Shown here in pieces: positions 1 to 8,442 of a stretch of 64,000 nucleotides of DNA. The translations under genes were made by a program, and so were the position numbers. Below the pieces are notes generated by a model that was not told the origin of the DNA, did not search any database, and saw only the letters and a program-made list of their open reading frames with translations. Every line of letters begins with the position of its first letter. Position 1 is the first letter of the stretch. This DNA is from Myxococcales bacterium (GTDB lineage Bacteria; Myxococcota_A; Polyangia; Haliangiales; Haliangiaceae): assembly GCA_016720595.1 (NCBI GenBank), contig JADKKI010000018.1, positions 124,001 to 188,000 on the forward strand, given 5' to 3'.

Positions 1-181
1 GCAGGGACCTGGTGGCAAGCCTCATAGGTGGCGCCATCCTAGGCCCGTGACCTCCCCGATCAAGCGGAAAAAGCGCTGGACCGCCCCTTGGGATCCCCGC
101 GGGAAGCCTTAGCCTGTGTGCTAGGTTACACCGGGGTACGCGGGTAACCGCGCGGCATCAACGTCCGCAGGAGACGCTTCC
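1..181. other. Non-coding leader at window start
   Basis: I find no convincing coding frame, RNA gene or strong hairpin here. The only recognisable element is a good ribosome binding site, AGGAG at 169-173, eight bases before the ATG at 182, which fixes the start of the SPFH gene. Promoter elements for that gene presumably lie in this stretch but I cannot point to a clear -35/-10 pair. Confidence 0.4.
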
Positions 182-1219
182 ATGGGAATCATCAGTTTCA
201 TCAAGGGTGGAGTGAAGGAGCTGGCGATCGCCCGCCCCGACGAGTTCAAGGACCAGTGGGTCTACAAGCACCCTGATCAAACGATCCCGATGAAGGCGCA
301 GCTGACCGTCGATTCCGACGAGGTCGCGCTGTTCTTCAAGGACGGCAAGTTCGTCGGCACGTTCTCGGCCGGGCGCCACACGCTCGATGCCTCGAACATC
401 CCGTTCCTCGGCCAGCTGGTCGACAAGTTCACGGGCGGCAACGTCTTCATCTGCGAGGTGTTCTTCGTCACGACGCGCGAGCTCGCGTCGATCAAGTTCG
501 GCACGTCGATCGGCGACGTCCAGGACCCGCAGACGCAGCTCCGCGTCCGGATCATGGTGCACGGCGAGTTCAGCGCTCGCGTCATCGATCCCACCAAGCT
601 CGTGATCGGCCTGGTCGGTCAGCGCGCCACCTCCAACGAGGGCTTCGTCGGCTGGTTCAAGAGCCTGGTCCAGAAGGTGATGAAGGACGACATCGCCGAG
701 CTGATCGTCAAGCAGAGCTGGCCGCTCATGAAGGTCACGTCGGGCGCGTACACCGACGAGATCGAGGCCTCGACGCTGACCAAGGTGCGCAGCCAGATCG
801 AGTCCTATGGCGTCGAGATCATCCGGTTCGGTGACTTCTCGATCTCGATGGACCAGGCGGACAAGGATCGCCTCGACAAGCTGGTCGAGCGGTTCGCGTA
901 CGTCAACGCCTCGGGCGGCATGGCCGGCTACCAGCAGCTCGCCCAGGCCGAGATGATGATGGGCGCCGCCGAGGGCATGAAGAAGGGCGGAGATGGCGGC
1001 GGTGCCTTCCAGGGCGCGGGCATCGGCATGGGCTTCGCGATGGCGGGCCAGATGGCGGGCATGATGGGCAACGCCAACGCGAACGGCCCCAAGCCGCCGG
1101 GCGAGACCCGCGAGCAGATCATGTCCACGCTCAAGCAGCTCGGCGAGCTCAAGACCGCCGGGATCCTGACCGACGCCGAGTTCGAGGCGAAGAAGAAAGA
1201 GCTGCTCGCGAAGCTCTGA
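182..1219 (+). CDS. SPFH domain protein with C-terminal SHOCT domain
   Basis: 345 residues. The first 250 or so residues read as an SPFH/band-7-like domain of the YdjI or virion-core-protein-like type: an N-terminal beta-rich part followed by a long charged helical segment ending near VERFAYVNASGG. A Gly/Met/Ala-rich linker (about 260-300) leads to a typical SHOCT module at the C-terminus (LKQLGELKTAGILTDAEF, then EAKKKELLAKL), a short helical oligomerisation motif. Proteins of this type form membrane-associated oligomers or scaffolds; no enzymatic motif is visible. ATG 182 is supported by AGGAG eight bases upstream. A methyltransferase gene follows 35 bases later on the same strand and may be co-transcribed. 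Family assignment is good; the cellular role is unknown. Confidence 0.8.
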   Translation: MGIISFIKGGVKELAIARPDEFKDQWVYKHPDQTIPMKAQLTVDSDEVALFFKDGKFVGTFSAGRHTLDASNIPFLGQLVDKFTGGNVFICEVFFVTTRELASIKFGTSIGDVQDPQTQLRVRIMVHGEFSARVIDPTKLVIGLVGQRATSNEGFVGWFKSLVQKVMKDDIAELIVKQSWPLMKVTSGAYTDEIEASTLTKVRSQIESYGVEIIRFGDFSISMDQADKDRLDKLVERFAYVNASGGMAGYQQLAQAEMMMGAAEGMKKGGDGGGAFQGAGIGMGFAMAGQMAGMMGNANANGPKPPGETREQIMSTLKQLGELKTAGILTDAEFEAKKKELLAKL

Positions 1220-1254
1220 GGGTCCCCCGCGGCGTAGTACAAGGCGCCCTGACG

Positions 1255-1971
1255 ATGTCCCGCCTCGATAACCGCGCCTACTACGACGACTTCGCCGGCT
1301 GGTACGAGCGCGAGCGGCACCTGCCCTACCACCGGATGCTCGATGATCTCGAGGTCGAGATCGTCGAGCGGTACGGCGCCGGCAAGGACGTGTTCGAGGT
1401 CGGCTGCGGCACCGGCCTGATCCTCCACCGGGTGACGCGCTTCGCGCGCACGGCGGCCGGCATCGATCTCTCGGGCGGCATGCTCGCGCAGGCCGCCGCG
1501 CGCGGCCTGTCTGTCGCGCAGGCCTCGGCGACCGCGCTACCGATCGCGAGCGAGTCCGTCGATGTCGCGTACTCGTTCAAGGTGCTCGCGCACATCCCCG
1601 ACATCGAAGGCGCGCTGCGCGAGATGGCACGGATCGTCCGGCCCGGTGGCTGGGTGCTCGCGGAGTTCTACAACGCGCGTTCGATCCGCCGGCTGGTCAA
1701 GGCGCTCAAGCCGCCCACCGCCGTGAGCGAGCAGACACACGACGAGCACGTGTACACGCGCTACGACGACGCGGCGGCGATCCGGAGCTACCTCCCGCGG
1801 GACCTCGAGTGGGTCACCAGTCGCGGCATCCGCGTGCTCACGCCGATCGCCAAGGTCCACGAGGTCCCGATCCTCGGCACGGCGCTGCGCTGGGCCGAGC
1901 ACAAGCTCGCCGATCTTCCGGGCGCACGCGATCTCGGTGGGTTCCTCGTCGCCTGCCTGCGCAAGCGGTGA
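1255..1971 (+). CDS. Class I SAM-dependent methyltransferase
   Basis: 238 residues with the Rossmann-fold methyltransferase pattern. Motif I is VFEVGCGTG at about 46-54. An acidic/IDLS segment follows near residue 70, then a VDVAYSFKVLAHIPD stretch near 100-115 (motif II region) and the post-motif VRPGGWVLAEFYN near 130. This matches the Methyltransf_11 (UbiE/COQ5-like) group that methylates small molecules, lipids or quinones; the substrate cannot be told from sequence. Its stop codon overlaps the GTG start of the next gene (GTGA at 1968-1971), so translation of the pair is probably coupled, which suggests the methyltransferase and the flavoenzyme act in one pathway. Confidence 0.8.
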   Translation: MSRLDNRAYYDDFAGWYERERHLPYHRMLDDLEVEIVERYGAGKDVFEVGCGTGLILHRVTRFARTAAGIDLSGGMLAQAAARGLSVAQASATALPIASESVDVAYSFKVLAHIPDIEGALREMARIVRPGGWVLAEFYNARSIRRLVKALKPPTAVSEQTHDEHVYTRYDDAAAIRSYLPRDLEWVTSRGIRVLTPIAKVHEVPILGTALRWAEHKLADLPGARDLGGFLVACLRKR

Positions 1972-3080
1972 AGACGGTCATCGTCGGCAACGGCATCGTC
2001 GCGCTGACGTGTGCCCTGCGTCTGGCCCAGCGCGGCGGCGAGGTCGCACTGGTCGGAGATCCAGCGCGGGCAGGCTCGGCCACGCTGGCGGCCGCGGCGA
2101 TGCTGAACTCGTTCGCGGAGCTCGGCCCCGGTGCGCTCGCGACCGAGCTCGATCACGCGAAGCTCGCGCTCAGCCGCGAGGCCACGCGACGCTGGCGCGA
2201 GCTCGGCGCCGAGATCAGCAAGGTCGGGGGGCTCACGGCCCTCGGCCACGGGACCGGCACCTACGTGCTCGATGCCGGAGATGGCACCTTCGAGATGATC
2301 ACCCGGCAGCTGGCCGAGGCAGGCGAACCACACGCGATCGTCGAAGCCGCGGAGGTCCCGGGCTATGCGCCGGCGCGGCGGGTCGCGCGTGCGGTCCGGA
2401 TCGATGGTGAGGGCTGGCTCGATCCGAGCCGCGTGGTCGCCGCGCTCGAGCGCGTGCTCGGTGCGGCGCCGGGCGTCACGCTGATCGCCGGGATCGCCGC
2501 GCGGCTGCGCACCGCGCACGGAGCGCTCGCCGGCGTCGAGCTCGAAGGCGGCACCGTGATCGAGGGCGACCGCTATCTCCTCGCGAACGGGGCCAGCGTG
2601 TCGGCGCTCCTCGATCGCAGTGCGCTCGGCGTGCGTGTCCAGCGCGTGCGCTACGGCATCGGCAGCACGCTCGAGCTGCGCGCACCCGTCGCCCACACCG
2701 CGTGCCTGCGCGGCCAGGGCGTGTACAGCGTGCCGCGCGGCGAGCACGTGGTGATCGGCTCGACGAACCTCGTCGTCGACGCTCCGACCGCGGATCCCAC
2801 GGCGGCCGACCGGATCCGCGCCGCGGCGGTCGCCCAGCTCGACGCGCGCCTGGCGGACGCCCCGCTGGTCAGGGAGCACGTGGGCTGGCGACCGATCGGC
2901 GAGGACGCCTATCCCCTGATCGGATCCACCTCGATCGCGAACCTGGCGATCGCGAGTGGGACCCGCCGTGACGGCTTCCACCTCGCGCCCGTGATCGCCG
3001 CCCATCTCGCGGACGTGCTCACGGGCGGCCCCGGCGATCCTCGGTTCGCGCTGTTCGGGCCCGAGCGCATCGCGCGCTGA
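1968..3080 (+). CDS. FAD-dependent oxidoreductase (DAO/ThiO-like)
   Basis: 370 residues starting at the GTG that overlaps the methyltransferase stop. The N-terminus VKTVIVGNGIVALTCALRL is a dinucleotide-binding GxGxxA fold for FAD. The C-terminal part has the D-amino-acid-oxidase-family pattern: HVGWRPIGEDAYPLIG followed by ASGTRRDGFHLAPVIA, where the FAD tail region closes the fold. Length and motifs fit glycine oxidase (ThiO) or a related amine/amino-acid oxidase, but no thiazole-synthesis genes lie nearby, so I give no specific substrate. The longer open frame that reaches upstream to 1809 would lie inside the methyltransferase and I rejected it. The gene ends convergently against the minus-strand DUF2723 gene, whose homologous end is at 3081. 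Confidence 0.8.
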   Translation: MKTVIVGNGIVALTCALRLAQRGGEVALVGDPARAGSATLAAAAMLNSFAELGPGALATELDHAKLALSREATRRWRELGAEISKVGGLTALGHGTGTYVLDAGDGTFEMITRQLAEAGEPHAIVEAAEVPGYAPARRVARAVRIDGEGWLDPSRVVAALERVLGAAPGVTLIAGIAARLRTAHGALAGVELEGGTVIEGDRYLLANGASVSALLDRSALGVRVQRVRYGIGSTLELRAPVAHTACLRGQGVYSVPRGEHVVIGSTNLVVDAPTADPTAADRIRAAAVAQLDARLADAPLVREHVGWRPIGEDAYPLIGSTSIANLAIASGTRRDGFHLAPVIAAHLADVLTGGPGDPRFALFGPERIAR

Positions 3081-4849
3081 TCACTCCGGCGCGAGCTGCG
3101 CCGCGACGCCCTGTGCCACGCCGCGTCGGCCTGGCGCCCCGCCCTGCCGAGCGCCCGCCCGAGGTCCTGCCACAGGCGTGCATAGCGCAGGTGCATCTGC
3201 GCGGCGTACTCGTCGGCGGCGTGCGGCCGCGCGTAGTCGAGATCGAAGCGCGCGAACATCTGCTTGTTGAGCTCCACCACCTCGTCGAGGGTCGGCACCG
3301 GGGCGCCGTGCGGCAGCACGCGGATCAGCACGCCGAACGGATAGCTCGGATACGCGGAGAGGATCTTCGCCTGCGACGGATCGACGAGCAGGGGGCGCCC
3401 GCTCGCCAGCACGTGGCGCGCGACCGCGAGGCTCGGCGCCTCTCCTGCCGCGGGCTCGAGCACCACACCGAGCTGCGCCATCCGCTCGCGGTACCAGGGT
3501 GTGCCCATCGCGCTCCAGTGGACGTACGCCACATCGGGGCGCACGCCGCGCGCGAGCTGCAGGTAGCGCACGCCGACGTGGAGATCGTCGCCCTGCCCGA
3601 GCACCACGGACGAGGGCGGCAACGATCCGAGGAGGTTCTGCACGCCCCGCGCCATCGCCGGCGAGTGGATGCCCGCGACGTGCGGCAGCGCGGTCACCGC
3701 GACCGCCGCGAACACCACGACCGACACCAACGCCCGTGACGCGGCGCCCAGGGTGGGGAGCTTGCGATGAGCCGCGATCCGGTCGAGCGTCAGATCGAGG
3801 CCGACGGCGACCGGGATCACGAGCAGCAGCGACGGCAGCACGTGAAACCGTCGGACCACATAGAGTCCGTAGCCCTCGACCGCCACGTTGAACCTCAGCG
3901 CGAGGACAGGGCCAGCGATGACCCACGCGATCGCGAGCGCGATCCAGCCGGCCCTAGCCTCCCCGCTCACCACGCCGCTCGCCTCTCGATCGGCCGGTCG
4001 CGCGATCCGGACCACGACGGCCACGACGGCGATCGGCAGCAGCACGAGGATCCACGTCCGCGCGAGGCTCGCCGCGAGGGCCACGAGGTTCTCGGCGATC
4101 CGTGGCTGTTCGCTCCCTCCCGTGAACCCCGCCACACCTCCGTACGTGCGCCGCGTGAACAGATCGAGCAGATCGCCGAGGTCCTGAGGGCGCGGCCACG
4201 ACATCAGATTCTCGGGAGTCACGAAGCAGTAGAGGTATGCGCACAGGCCGATCGCCAGCGCGCCGAGGGCCGCGATCACGGCCCGCGGTCCGACCTCGCG
4301 ATAGGCACGCACCACGCCGAGGAGCCCCACCGGCGCGACGAGGACGCAGGTCAGGTGGTTCGCGAGGCCGAGCCCGGCGCACAAGCCCAGCGCGAGCGCG
4401 CGCTTCGTGCCGCGGAGCGGGCCACCCGCGGCCGCGAGCCACAGCACGAGCGCGACGACGAGCCCGTTGAGCGCGTACGCCTCGGCCTCCGTGTAGATCC
4501 GCATCACGAACGGGCTCGCGGCGAACACCGCCACCGCGACCGAAGCGGTGCTCGGGCGCGCCCCCCAGGCGCGACACGCCGCGTGGAGCACCAGGAACTG
4601 CAGTCCCGCGAGGAGCACCGTGATGATCGCGGCGGTGTGTGCGGGGCTCGCGCCGGGGATCCACGACAGCGCGCGCAGCAGGATCAGGTAGAACGGATAG
4701 CCCGAGGGATGGGCGATGCCGCCGATCGTCCCGAGCGTCGAGAACTCGGCGTTGTCGCCATCGACGACGTGCGCCGGCGCCATCCACAGATAGAGGGCGA
4801 GGATGCACAGCGTGATCAGGCCTCCGCGCTCGAGCAGGAACTTGCGCAT
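2909..4849 (-). CDS. DUF2723 membrane protein (TMEM260-like glycosyltransferase), copy A
   Basis: Multi-pass protein with the family signature at its N-terminus: an acidic DGDNAEF motif after the first membrane helix, then GGIAHPSGYPFYLILLRA. About ten hydrophobic helices precede a soluble C-terminal part. DUF2723 proteins are GT-C-fold relatives of human TMEM260, an O-mannosyltransferase; sugar donor and acceptor here are unknown. It is last of five minus-strand genes, six bases after copy B. The literal frame runs to 2909 and gives a tail (after AWHRAS) unlike the paralogues, overlapping the convergent oxidoreductase by 172 bases. In the next frame the sequence ends GVAAQLAPE at 3081, matching the paralogue ends. 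One missing G in the run complementary to 3109-3111 would restore this, so the real end is probably 3081. Confidence 0.75.
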   Translation of the reverse strand: MRKFLLERGGLITLCILALYLWMAPAHVVDGDNAEFSTLGTIGGIAHPSGYPFYLILLRALSWIPGASPAHTAAIITVLLAGLQFLVLHAACRAWGARPSTASVAVAVFAASPFVMRIYTEAEAYALNGLVVALVLWLAAAGGPLRGTKRALALGLCAGLGLANHLTCVLVAPVGLLGVVRAYREVGPRAVIAALGALAIGLCAYLYCFVTPENLMSWPRPQDLGDLLDLFTRRTYGGVAGFTGGSEQPRIAENLVALAASLARTWILVLLPIAVVAVVVRIARPADREASGVVSGEARAGWIALAIAWVIAGPVLALRFNVAVEGYGLYVVRRFHVLPSLLLVIPVAVGLDLTLDRIAAHRKLPTLGAASRALVSVVVFAAVAVTALPHVAGIHSPAMARGVQNLLGSLPPSSVVLGQGDDLHVGVRYLQLARGVRPDVAYVHWSAMGTPWYRERMAQLGVVLEPAAGEAPSLAVARHVLASGRPLLVDPSQAKILSAYPSYPFGVLIRVLPHGAPVPTLDEVVELNKQMFARFDLDYARPHAADEYAAQMHLRYARLWQDLGRALGRAGRQADAAWHRASRRSSRRSDQRAMRSGPNSANRGSPGPPVSTSARWAAITGARWKPSRRVPLAIARFAIEVDPIRG

Positions 4850-4855
4850 GACCCG

Positions 4856-6628
4856 CTAGGACCCCGCCGGTTGGAGCTGCAGGGCGAGCTGGTAGGCCGC
4901 GGCGGCGTCCTCGGTGCGGCGCGCACGCGCGAGTTCGTCGCCGATCCGTCTCCACACCATCGCGTAGGCCCGGTGCGCGAACGTGGCGTACTGGTCGTCC
5001 GGACCGGGCCGCGGGTAGTCGAACGAGAACAACGCGAACAGCGCGTGGTTGTGCGCCGCGACGTCCGCGACCGGCGGGATCGCGATCCCCGCCGGGAGGA
5101 CCCGGAACAGGATCCCGTGCGGGTACAGGCCGAGTCCGGTGAGTCCTGCCACCTCGCTCGGCGCGACGAACAGCGGCCGCCCGCTCGCGAGGATCGCCTG
5201 CGCCAGCTCGAGCTTCACGTTGCTGCCCGCCCGGGGCACGAACACGAGGCCATCACGGGTGAAGTGCTCGCGGTACCACGGCAGGTGAATCGTGCCCCAC
5301 CGGATGTACATCACGTCGGGACGGAGACCGCAGGCGAGCTGGAGATAGCGGAACCCGACGTCGAGCTCGTCGTCCTTCCCGAGGACCACCGCACTCGGCG
5401 GCAGGGTGCCGAGCGTGTTCCGGACCTCGAGCTCCATCGCCGGGGACTGAAAGCGTTGCAGGTACGGCAGCACCCGGATCGCGTTGACGAGCAGACCGAC
5501 CGCGATCAGCGCACCCACCGGGATGCGGGCGAAGCCGCGCAAGAAGTCCGCGAGCTGCTGGCCGATCCAGTCGGCCCCGGCGGCGACCGGGATCACGAGC
5601 AGCAGGACCGGGATCAGGTGGAACCGCTGGGCGACGTACGTGCCGTAGGCGTTCAGCGGCGTGTCGAATCGGGACGCGAGCACCGGCCCCGCGAGCACGA
5701 AGCTCACCGCGAGGAGCACCCAGCCACTGCGCGGCTCGCCGCTGGCCGACGTCGGCGCCGTGCGGACGCAGCGCGCGCCGAGCGCGCCGAGACCGACGGC
5801 GAGCGGGATCCACAGCCACGAGCGTCCGAGGGTGAGGACCATCGCGGTCACCTGCGCCGTGGCGCTGCCCTCGCCGCCGAGGCCCGCGAAGCCGAACGGC
5901 CCCCCGAACTGCGTCCGCAAGAAGATGTCGGCGACGTCGCCGAACGTGCTCGGGTGGCGCCACGAGATCAGGCTGTCGTGCGCGAGGAACATGTAGAGGT
6001 ACGGCGTGAGCCCGAGCACCAGCCCGAGGGCCGCGGCGCCGAGGGCGCGCCCGGGACCACCCTCCCGGGCGCCGCGCACGACCCCGAGGATCCCGATCGG
6101 TGCGATCAGCGCGCACGTCATGTGGTTCGACAGGCCGAGGCCCGCGACGAGGCCAAGCAGGAACGCCCGCGTCGTCCCACGCACCGGCCCGCGCGCCGCG
6201 GCGAGCCACAGCACGCTCGCGACGACGAGGTTGTTGAGCGCGAACGCCTCGGCCTCCGTGGAGTAGCGCAGGATCAGCGGCGCGGTCGCGTAGAGCCCGA
6301 CGGCGAGGGTCGCCGCCAGCGCACGCGCCCCCCATGCACGACACGCGGCGTGGAGCACTCCGACCCCGAGTGCGCCGAGGATCGCTGTCGCGATCGCCGC
6401 CGCGTGGGCCGGGCTCGCGACCGGGAGCCAGCTCCACGCGCGCAGCCACAGGATGTACAGCGGGTAGCCCGAAGGATGCGCGATGCCGCCGATGGTGCCG
6501 AGCGTCGAGAACTCGGCGTTGTCGTTCTCGACGATATAGGGGCACGCGAACCAGACGTAGAACACCAGGGTGGCCAGCACCAGGAGGCCGCCACGCTCGA
6601 GCAAGTTGCGCTTCGCCCAGGCCGTCAT
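4856..6628 (-). CDS. DUF2723 membrane protein (TMEM260-like glycosyltransferase), copy B
   Basis: 590 residues with an intact frame. After one membrane helix it has ENDNAEFSTLGTIGG, the acidic motif of the family (first position E instead of D compared with the DGDNAEF of its paralogues). IAHPSGYPLYILWLRAW follows, then roughly ten hydrophobic segments and a soluble C-terminal domain beginning near the VLGKDDELDVGFRYLQ stretch. The ATG overlaps the stop of the TMTC-like gene (ATGA, 6625-6628). The family belongs to the GT-C superfamily, in which an acidic residue in the first extracytoplasmic loop is catalytic; the conserved D/E pattern fits that role, but this is inference. Because copies A-D are similar in length and motif, I read them as tandem duplicates that may have diverged in acceptor choice. 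Confidence 0.8.
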   Translation of the reverse strand: MTAWAKRNLLERGGLLVLATLVFYVWFACPYIVENDNAEFSTLGTIGGIAHPSGYPLYILWLRAWSWLPVASPAHAAAIATAILGALGVGVLHAACRAWGARALAATLAVGLYATAPLILRYSTEAEAFALNNLVVASVLWLAAARGPVRGTTRAFLLGLVAGLGLSNHMTCALIAPIGILGVVRGAREGGPGRALGAAALGLVLGLTPYLYMFLAHDSLISWRHPSTFGDVADIFLRTQFGGPFGFAGLGGEGSATAQVTAMVLTLGRSWLWIPLAVGLGALGARCVRTAPTSASGEPRSGWVLLAVSFVLAGPVLASRFDTPLNAYGTYVAQRFHLIPVLLLVIPVAAGADWIGQQLADFLRGFARIPVGALIAVGLLVNAIRVLPYLQRFQSPAMELEVRNTLGTLPPSAVVLGKDDELDVGFRYLQLACGLRPDVMYIRWGTIHLPWYREHFTRDGLVFVPRAGSNVKLELAQAILASGRPLFVAPSEVAGLTGLGLYPHGILFRVLPAGIAIPPVADVAAHNHALFALFSFDYPRPGPDDQYATFAHRAYAMVWRRIGDELARARRTEDAAAAYQLALQLQPAGS

Positions 6629-8442
6629 CGGTGGCCCGCCTGCGCTTGCGCGTCCGCGAGCGTTGCGCGCGCGCGAGCGCCGAGCTTGAGATCGCCCGTG
6701 CAGACCTCGACGTACGGCGCGACCTCCGCTGGGCGATGGAGTGCCAGCAGCACGAGCCCGAGGTTGATCCGGTTCGCGCAGCTCCCGGGCTCGAGCAGGT
6801 AGGCATGCTCGAACGCGGCGAGCGCCTCGTCGAGCTGCTGGGCCGCCAGCGCGACCTTCCCGACGGTGCGGAGCGCGTGCGTATTCGGCCGCGACGCCGC
6901 GGCGGCCCGGGCCCAGCGCAGCGCCTCGTCGAGCTGGTGGTCCTCGAGCAGGAGGAGCGCGAGGTTCGACATCGCGATCGCCTCGCCACCTTCGGCGGAC
7001 TCGCGCATCAGCGCCACGCCACGCGCGCGATCCTCGGCGAGCACCAGGAGGGCCTCGCGGTGGACCAGCCGCGGCGAGCGGCCGTAGCGCAGCCCCTCGG
7101 CGACCACGGCCTTGACGCGCTCGCGATCACCATCCTCGCGCGCATCGGCCGCGAGCGCCTCGACGTACATCGCCCAGGCCGCGCCGTTCTCGGGGTTCGA
7201 GGTCACGGCGCGCTCCCACAGGGTCGCCGGATCGCGCCAGCTCGATTGTGCGTCGAGCGTGCGGAGGCTCGCCGCCACCACGATCGTGCCGATCAGCAGG
7301 CGCCGCGCGGTGGGCCGCGGGATCCGCACGAGCCCAGCCGCCGCCACCAGCGCGAGTCCGAGGCTGGGAAACAGCAGGTAGCGATCGGCGACCAGCACCA
7401 TCTGGAGCGGGAGGATCGCGTGGCTGATCGGGAGCCAGCCGACCAGCCAGATCGCGGCGCCGGCACGCATCTCCACCGGTGGCGACCACCAGCCACGCCG
7501 CGGCACCAGCGCCAGCGCCCCCAGTGCCACGAGGCCCGCCGCGCCGAGCACGAGGTCGACGACGCCAGGCCCGGCCGTCGCGATCGGGTACGACACCGCG
7601 TTGCGGAGCGCCATCATGCCGCTGCGCAGATAGAAGCCGTGGACGCCGAGCACCATCGCGAGCCGGCCCGCCGGTGCGCGCAGCCCGGTGCCGACCACCG
7701 AGGCCTTGCTCGCGAGGATCATCACGGGGACGAACGCCAGGCCCGAGATCACGGCGATCGCGCCGAGGCCGACCAGGCTCCGCCGCCAGCTCGTGCGATG
7801 CGCAGGCAGCGCGACCTCGAGCCCCGCGAGGGCGGCGATCGCGAACGCACCGGGCGCCTTGCTCCACACGGCACACACCGCCGCGCCGACCGCGAGGACC
7901 AGCCAGCCCACGCTGCGCCCGGCGCGAAACCTCGCGAACCCCAGCGCACACGCGCCGGCGAACAGCATCGCGAGCAGGCCCTTGCGCTCGCTGAGCCACG
8001 CCACCGACTCCGCGTGGCTCGGATGCAGCGCCCAGAGCAGGACGCACAGGCCACACACCTTGCGGTCCACCCCGAACGCGTCGAGCGCCGCGAACCACAG
8101 GACGATCGAGCCGAGGTAGAGGACGAGGTTCGTGAGGTGGAACCCGGGGTACCAGTCCGACCACACGAGGAAGTCCAGCATGACCGAGAGGTCGCGCACC
8201 GGGAGATACTCCGGCGTGAGCACGAACCGGCGCGGTGAATCGAGATCGAAGAAGATCGTGTGCAGCGACGACCACGACGCGTGCTGCACGATCCAGTTGT
8301 CGCCGAATAGCCACGGATCGTCGTAGTTGACGAGGCCACGCCCGAGCGTGGGCGCGTAGATCGCCGTGACCAGGCAGCAGGCGAGCACGAGCAGCCCGAG
8401 CCCGGGGTCGCGGCGCAGCCGAGCCACGACGTTCGAGATCAC
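6625..8442 (-). CDS. TMTC-like membrane protein with C-terminal TPRs
   Basis: 605 residues from a GTG that overlaps the stop of copy C (GTGA, 8442-8439). The first loop after helix 1 carries LVNYDDPWLFGDNW, the paired Asp expected for GT-C enzymes. HPSHAESVAWLSERKGLLA follows, close to the HPIHTEAV motif of TMTC proteins, and later ADRYLLFPSLGLAL. The last 200 residues are helical repeats of TPR type (for example LWERAVTSNPENGAAW and ALAAFEHAYLLEPGS). Human TMTC1-4 are O-mannosyltransferases of cadherins; bacterial relatives are usually annotated only as TPR proteins. The literal open frame continues upstream to 10245 because of a frameshift in copy C, making a false 1206-residue fusion. The GTGA junction and the TMTC N-terminus show that this is a separate gene. 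Confidence 0.75.
   Translation of the reverse strand: MISNVVARLRRDPGLGLLVLACCLVTAIYAPTLGRGLVNYDDPWLFGDNWIVQHASWSSLHTIFFDLDSPRRFVLTPEYLPVRDLSVMLDFLVWSDWYPGFHLTNLVLYLGSIVLWFAALDAFGVDRKVCGLCVLLWALHPSHAESVAWLSERKGLLAMLFAGACALGFARFRAGRSVGWLVLAVGAAVCAVWSKAPGAFAIAALAGLEVALPAHRTSWRRSLVGLGAIAVISGLAFVPVMILASKASVVGTGLRAPAGRLAMVLGVHGFYLRSGMMALRNAVSYPIATAGPGVVDLVLGAAGLVALGALALVPRRGWWSPPVEMRAGAAIWLVGWLPISHAILPLQMVLVADRYLLFPSLGLALVAAAGLVRIPRPTARRLLIGTIVVAASLRTLDAQSSWRDPATLWERAVTSNPENGAAWAMYVEALAADAREDGDRERVKAVVAEGLRYGRSPRLVHREALLVLAEDRARGVALMRESAEGGEAIAMSNLALLLLEDHQLDEALRWARAAAASRPNTHALRTVGKVALAAQQLDEALAAFEHAYLLEPGSCANRINLGLVLLALHRPAEVAPYVEVCTGDLKLGARARATLADAQAQAGHR

Noticed and set aside
3767..6802. Long plus-strand open frame of about 1000 codons
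   Set aside because: It lies opposite DUF2723 copies A and B, is dominated by Arg, His, Asp and Glu and has no protein-like pattern. It is the antisense shadow of G+C-rich coding sequence.
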